In this document: piece by piece, positions 6,480-9,239 of the stretch
Numbering within the stretch: the stretch's first letter is position 1
How the letters are laid out: each line of letters begins with the position of its first letter
Origin: DASYSA01 sp036003885
GTDB taxonomy: Bacteria > Acidobacteriota > Blastocatellia > UBA7656
Direction of reading: 5' to 3'
Length of the DNA: 9,239 nt
Assembly: GCA_036003885.1 (NCBI GenBank)
Contig: DASYSA010000209.1
Coordinates: forward strand, 1-9,239
Made by a program: the position numbers and the translations under genes
The notes under the pieces: generated by a model
Database searches by the model: none
The model's input: only the letters and a program-made list of their open reading frames with translations
What the model was told of the DNA's origin: nothing

Positions 6480-7766
6480 CTCTTGTTTCTGAAAAACGCA
6501 GTAGACCACGCCGGAGTAATCATCCGTAAACAAGAAGGCGTTCTTGCTCATGCTCATTACATCGGCGGGCCTGCCATGAACTCTGCCGTTCTGCAGAAAG
6601 CCGGTGATGAAGTCTTGCACAGCTCCACCTTTTCTTACGCGCATCAGGCTATATCCGCGCCTTAGAGTTCTCTTCGAAGAACCGTGCAGGGCTACCAAAA
6701 AGGAGTCTTTAATTGCCGTGCTGCTGTTGCTCGAATCGAAATACTCAAATCCGAGAGGAGAGCTATGAGCGCTGAGACCAACATAAGAAAGCGGAACGCT
6801 ATTGCAGTCGATCTTTTTTGCGCTCTTACTGAACGCGGCGTCGGCATACACTTGCTTTCTGTACTGAAAACAATATGGCCAGCCATAATTCTTGTTCTGT
6901 TCAACGGTGTACATTGCGTCATCGGGCTTGAAATCCCCCAGATGGTCGGCGCCCATGTCGGTGACGAACAATTGCCCCTTAACCCACTTCAGCCCAACTG
7001 CGTTGCGTAAGCCGCGAGCGAATACTCTTTGATTTCCGCCACCGACGTCCATCTCGAGCACGGTTGCTCTGATCGCCTCTTCTTCTTCGCAGGAATTGCA
7101 ACTGCTGCCAACCGAGACGTACAGCTTTCCTGCTCCGAACGCGATAGTCCGGGTTAGATGCCACCCTCCGTATTTGTAGTTCAGCCCGTAGTCTGGAAAA
7201 GTGGCAATCAATTCAGGCGCGCTTGAAGGAGCGATCTCGCCGGCAAGATACCTGTAACGCAAGAGTCGGTCTGTAAGGGCGAGATAAAACCAGTGAACAC
7301 CATTCTGGTCGGTGTAGAAAGCTATGCTGTTAGGGTTCCGCAAATTCTTGAGGTACACCGTTACTTTGTTGAACGTTCCGCTGCCGGCGTCAAAACCGTC
7401 CAGCACGTACACCGCGCCTTTGTGGTTGTCCGTGCGATTGAACAGGTCTGATACGAAGACTCGATCATCAGGGCTTTTGGCCATGAATCTGACGCGCTTC
7501 AAGCCTTGAGCGGCCACTCTTATCTCGAAATCGCGCGGCAGGTAGAGGTTGAACGCCTTACTCTTGCCTAACACGACTCGATGGGGTGTAAGTTTCAGAG
7601 GGCGCGAATCTACCCGGGAAGAAGCGACATTGTCGAGTTGGTCCTGGACATACGCCGGCGGTGCGGCGGATAACAGAGATATTGGCGGGACCACTTCCGA
7701 CTCGCACAACACCACCAGGCCGAGCACTATGGTCGCGAGCCGAACAGGTATTGTCTTGGCTACCAC
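6465..7766 (-). CDS. Secreted PQQ-dependent sugar (sorbosone-type) dehydrogenase
   Basis: This 433-residue beta-propeller oxidoreductase belongs to the soluble glucose dehydrogenase / L-sorbosone dehydrogenase family, which oxidises sugars or related aldoses with PQQ. Residues 1 to about 35 look like a Sec signal peptide, placing it in the periplasm. Family motifs appear in order: GGWHLTR with the candidate catalytic His203, LYVSVGSSCNSCEEE, GLRNAVGL (Arg254, Asn255) before VTDMGADHLGD, NYGWPYCF, SAHSSPLGFEYF and, at the C-terminus, GRPADVMS before FTDDYSGVVY. The start is a GTG at 7766: AAGGA lies five bases upstream, an in-frame TGA lies four codons upstream, and no ATG is available. It lies 70 bases after the VanZ-like gene. 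No PQQ synthesis genes or cytochrome partner are in the window, so the cofactor is taken from the family. The substrate is unknown; an inactive or differently acting propeller remains possible. Confidence 0.85.
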   Translation of the reverse strand: MVAKTIPVRLATIVLGLVVLCESEVVPPISLLSAAPPAYVQDQLDNVASSRVDSRPLKLTPHRVVLGKSKAFNLYLPRDFEIRVAAQGLKRVRFMAKSPDDRVFVSDLFNRTDNHKGAVYVLDGFDAGSGTFNKVTVYLKNLRNPNSIAFYTDQNGVHWFYLALTDRLLRYRYLAGEIAPSSAPELIATFPDYGLNYKYGGWHLTRTIAFGAGKLYVSVGSSCNSCEEEEAIRATVLEMDVGGGNQRVFARGLRNAVGLKWVKGQLFVTDMGADHLGDFKPDDAMYTVEQNKNYGWPYCFQYRKQVYADAAFSKSAKKIDCNSVPLSYVGLSAHSSPLGFEYFDSSNSSTAIKDSFLVALHGSSKRTLRRGYSLMRVRKGGAVQDFITGFLQNGRVHGRPADVMSMSKNAFLFTDDYSGVVYCVFQKQEPLVK

Positions 7767-7771
7767 ACTAT

Positions 7772-7776
7772 TCCTT
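7772..7776 (-). promoter_or_regulatory. Ribosome binding site supporting a GTG start
   Basis: AAGGA on the minus strand, five bases before GTG 7766, supports this rare start for the dehydrogenase. The nearby upstream in-frame stop rules out a longer form. Confidence 0.6.
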
Positions 7777-7808
7777 CAGAGGATTCATGAAGATCGTGTG
7801 ACTTAGCT

Positions 7809-7822
7809 GGCGGACATCCGCC
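7809..7822 (-). terminator. GC-rich hairpin between the VanZ-like gene and the dehydrogenase
   Basis: GGCGGA (7809-7814) and TCCGCC (7817-7822) form a six-base perfect inverted repeat with a two-base centre, about 15 bases past the VanZ-like stop. No U-tract follows on the minus strand. It could pause polymerase, protect a 3' end or be a protein site. Confidence 0.3.
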
Positions 7823-7836
7823 TCGTTCTCGGTTCG

Positions 7837-8334
7837 TCATTCGGCTTTCACCTGCGCTCGCCGGCGGTTCACCAATGCAATCACTGCCAACATCGCCAGG
7901 CCACCCGCGGAATCAATCATCGAGTCGTAGATCGAGCCGCCCCTCCTGTGCGTATGCGCCTGATGAAACTCATCAAGAAGTGCCCAGCTCGCAATCAGCG
8001 CAAAGGTATAGAGAGCCCACCTCAACCGCCACCTGACGGAACTGTCGGCTCGAAACGCCCGGTAGGCGAGCGCCGCGAGCAGAGCATACTCCGCGAAGTG
8101 CATCGTCTTGCGCACAATAAAGTTGAGCTGGGTGAGGTGCGTGATTCCCGCCGGCCACACCTGGTGCAGAATCCAATCAAGCGCACCGCGGGTGTTCTCG
8201 CCCGAGAAGACATCGGTCGAAAAGTAATACATCACCCCGAGCATAAACAATACCGGCAGCCAGTACTTGAATATCCTGGTAGTGAGGGGCGTTTCAACCG
8301 CTGCCACGCTCTGAGCCATATGCGGGTTAATCAT
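7837..8334 (-). CDS. VanZ-like family membrane protein
   Basis: The protein is 165 residues from the ATG at 8334. It has four predicted membrane segments: about 24-38, 79-94, 104-120 and 138-155. It carries the VanZ-like signature in order: RKTMHFAEYALLAAL (75-89), LDEFHQ (120-125) and GSIYDSMIDSAGG (133-145). VanZ gives low-level teicoplanin resistance in the vanA cluster, but most VanZ-like proteins have no proven role, and nothing else here suggests glycopeptide resistance. The frame stays open upstream to a TTG at 8406. That extension would be encoded by the palindrome behind atpG, and the TTG has only two bases after GAGGG, so I reject it. Neither ATG 8334 nor ATG 8319 has a clear Shine-Dalgarno, so the exact start is uncertain. 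Confidence 0.85.
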   Translation of the reverse strand: MINPHMAQSVAAVETPLTTRIFKYWLPVLFMLGVMYYFSTDVFSGENTRGALDWILHQVWPAGITHLTQLNFIVRKTMHFAEYALLAALAYRAFRADSSVRWRLRWALYTFALIASWALLDEFHQAHTHRRGGSIYDSMIDSAGGLAMLAVIALVNRRRAQVKAE

Positions 8335-8335
8335 A

Positions 8336-8352
8336 GCAGACGCCGAGTCTGC
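8336..8352 (-). promoter_or_regulatory. Small hairpin directly before the VanZ-like start
   Basis: GCAGAC and GTCTGC form a 6-bp stem with loop GCCGA, one base before the ATG at 8334. It would occupy the usual ribosome site region, which also lacks a Shine-Dalgarno. It may belong to the 3' structure of the atpG transcript. Confidence 0.3.
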
Positions 8353-8422
8353 GCTAACAGAAAAAGGGAATTGCGAAATTCGAATTTCGAAATTCGAATT
8401 TCGCAATTCCCTCTCTGTTAGC
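8353..8422 (-). terminator. Long palindrome after atpG, likely intrinsic terminator
   Basis: Positions 8366-8411 are a perfect 46-bp palindrome with no loop (23-bp arms, GGGAATTGCG outermost). An outer pair, GCTAACAG (8353-8360) and CTGTTAGC (8415-8422), extends it to 70 bp with a small internal mismatch. On the minus strand the CCC end of the stem runs into TTTTT (plus 8361-8365), as in a Rho-independent terminator. No T-run exists on the other side, so it should act on atpG transcription. The outer arm includes the atpG stop codon. The core is also two tandem copies of CGAAATTCGAATTT (8374-8401). Confidence 0.75.
8374..8401. repeat. Tandem 14-bp repeat inside the palindrome
   Basis: CGAAATTCGAATTT occurs twice head to tail (8374-8387 and 8388-8401). 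Each copy alternates two near-complementary heptamers, so the stretch is both a tandem repeat and part of the palindrome. Such TTCGAAATTCG-type units suggest a dispersed repeat family in this genome, which one window cannot show. Confidence 0.8.
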
Positions 8423-9239
8423 CTTCGAGGGCCTGCGCTCCCGACACGACCTCAATGATCTCGCGAGTGATCGACGCCTGCCGCACCCGGTTCATGTTTA
8501 GCGTCAGAGTGTCAATCACCTCGCCCGCGTTCTTGGCCGCGGCATCCATCGCCGTCATTCGCGCGCCCTGCTCACTGGCAACAGATTCCAGCAGCGCATA
8601 GAAGACCTGTGTCTCAACATAGCGGGGCAGAAGCCGCCCAAAGATTTCGGCAGGCGGCTGTTCGTAGATGTAGTCGCCTGACGAATCGGGCTTCTCGGAT
8701 TCCGCCTCAAATCCCTCGGCGCCAATTGGAAGCAACTGCTTCACTATGACCCGCTGAGATAGCACCGTCTTGAATTCGTTATAGACCACAAACACGCGAT
8801 CAACCGTCGATCCCTCCGCTGTGTACATATCCATCAGACTGCGCGCGATCTCGGCCGCGTCGGCGTGAGCGAAGCTGCGGGCAGTCACATTTATGTACTC
8901 TTGAACAACCGGCACTGGCCGCCGGCGAAAGAAGTCGCGTCCCTTTCGACCTACTGCAACAAGCTCGATCTTCTTGCCTGCATTCTCGCGAATGAAGCGT
9001 TGCGCCGCTTTGATCAGGTTTGTGTTGAATGCCCCGCAAAGCCCTTTGTCCGCCGTGACCAACGCCAGCACATAGTGATCGTCGCCGCGGCGTTCCAGCA
9101 GCGGATGCTTGTAATCACCTGCCCTGGCCGCGAGTCTTCCAAGTACTCGCATCATGGTATTCGCGTATGGACGCGCAGCTGTCACCCGTTCCTGGGCGCG
9201 ACGTAGCCTGGAGGCCGCGACCATCTTCATGGCCCTGGT
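8418..9239 (-). CDS. atpG: F1 ATP synthase gamma subunit (5' end cut by window edge)
   Basis: The visible 273 residues form the rotating central shaft of F1 ATP synthase, linking proton flow through Fo to catalysis in the alpha/beta hexamer at the inner membrane. The first visible residues TRAMKMVAASRLRRAQERV match the N-terminal helix just after the family's KNTQQI segment, so about 20 residues lie beyond the right edge and the internal ATG at 9230 is not the start. Other family blocks are VTADKGLCGAFNTNLIK, the IYEQPPAEIFGRLLPRYVET region, SEQGARMTAMDAAAKNA and the C-terminal RQASITREIIEVVSGAQALEG. Length and motifs are normal, and the protein looks functional. An atpA gene is expected just upstream. 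Downstream comes a terminator and a VanZ-like gene rather than atpD and atpC, so the beta and epsilon genes must be elsewhere. Confidence 0.97.
   Translation of the reverse strand, partial: TRAMKMVAASRLRRAQERVTAARPYANTMMRVLGRLAARAGDYKHPLLERRGDDHYVLALVTADKGLCGAFNTNLIKAAQRFIRENAGKKIELVAVGRKGRDFFRRRPVPVVQEYINVTARSFAHADAAEIARSLMDMYTAEGSTVDRVFVVYNEFKTVLSQRVIVKQLLPIGAEGFEAESEKPDSSGDYIYEQPPAEIFGRLLPRYVETQVFYALLESVASEQGARMTAMDAAAKNAGEVIDTLTLNMNRVRQASITREIIEVVSGAQALEG

Noticed and set aside
6228..6665. 145-residue plus-strand open frame in the large gap
   Set aside because: More than half is antisense to the dehydrogenase 3' end. There is no ribosome site or family resemblance, and its composition is unlike a real protein.
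7837..8334. Glycopeptide resistance gene
   Set aside because: VanZ-like proteins are common outside resistance clusters, and no vanA, vanH, vanX or regulator genes are near.

Overview
The window is a co-directional block: all seven supported genes lie on the minus strand, so they read from the right edge to the left edge. Base composition is moderately GC-rich. The gene set points to a Gram-negative, double-membrane soil-type bacterium: an Mla/MCE lipid transporter, a secreted TPR-CHAT protein with an N-terminal beta-sandwich domain, a PQQ-type sugar dehydrogenase and a PRC-barrel protein. The TPR-CHAT architecture and the mlaE-mlaF-mlaD order resemble what I recall from Acidobacteriota (Blastocatellia-like). 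That placement is an inference from gene style, not from a marker comparison.

In the direction of transcription, the layout is as follows. (1) The 3' part of atpG (8418-9239), the F1 ATP synthase gamma subunit, is cut by the right edge. It ends in a large palindrome (8353-8422) with a U-tract on the minus strand, best read as the terminator of the ATP synthase operon. (2) A VanZ-like membrane protein (7837-8334) follows, then a secreted PQQ-dependent sugar (sorbosone-type) dehydrogenase with a GTG start (6465-7766). (3) A 394-base stretch without a convincing gene (6071-6464) follows, holding a possible promoter and operator for the next gene. (4) Next comes a PRC-barrel protein with a tyrosine-rich tail (5636-6070). 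(5) Then comes a compact transporter operon: permease mlaE (4632-5501), ATPase mlaF (3871-4635) and MCE protein mlaD (2745-3869). The first two genes overlap by four bases and the last two are one base apart. (6) After a 256-base gap with a 16-bp palindrome, a large exported TPR-CHAT protein (1-2488) runs off the left edge.

The three mla genes should make one machine: an inner-membrane permease dimer, its cytoplasmic ATPase, and a membrane-anchored periplasmic MCE ring that shuttles phospholipids or other hydrophobic molecules between the membranes. No mlaB, mlaC or mlaA is present here. The MCE protein instead carries an OmpA-like domain at its C-terminus, which could reach the cell wall or outer membrane. 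However, the aspartate that normally binds peptidoglycan in that domain is replaced by glycine.

The most interesting items are this MCE-OmpA fusion with a changed ligand site, the perfect 46-bp palindrome inside the 70-bp inverted repeat after atpG, and the TPR-CHAT protein with nested two-unit duplications. No CRISPR array, tRNA, rRNA or insertion sequence was found.
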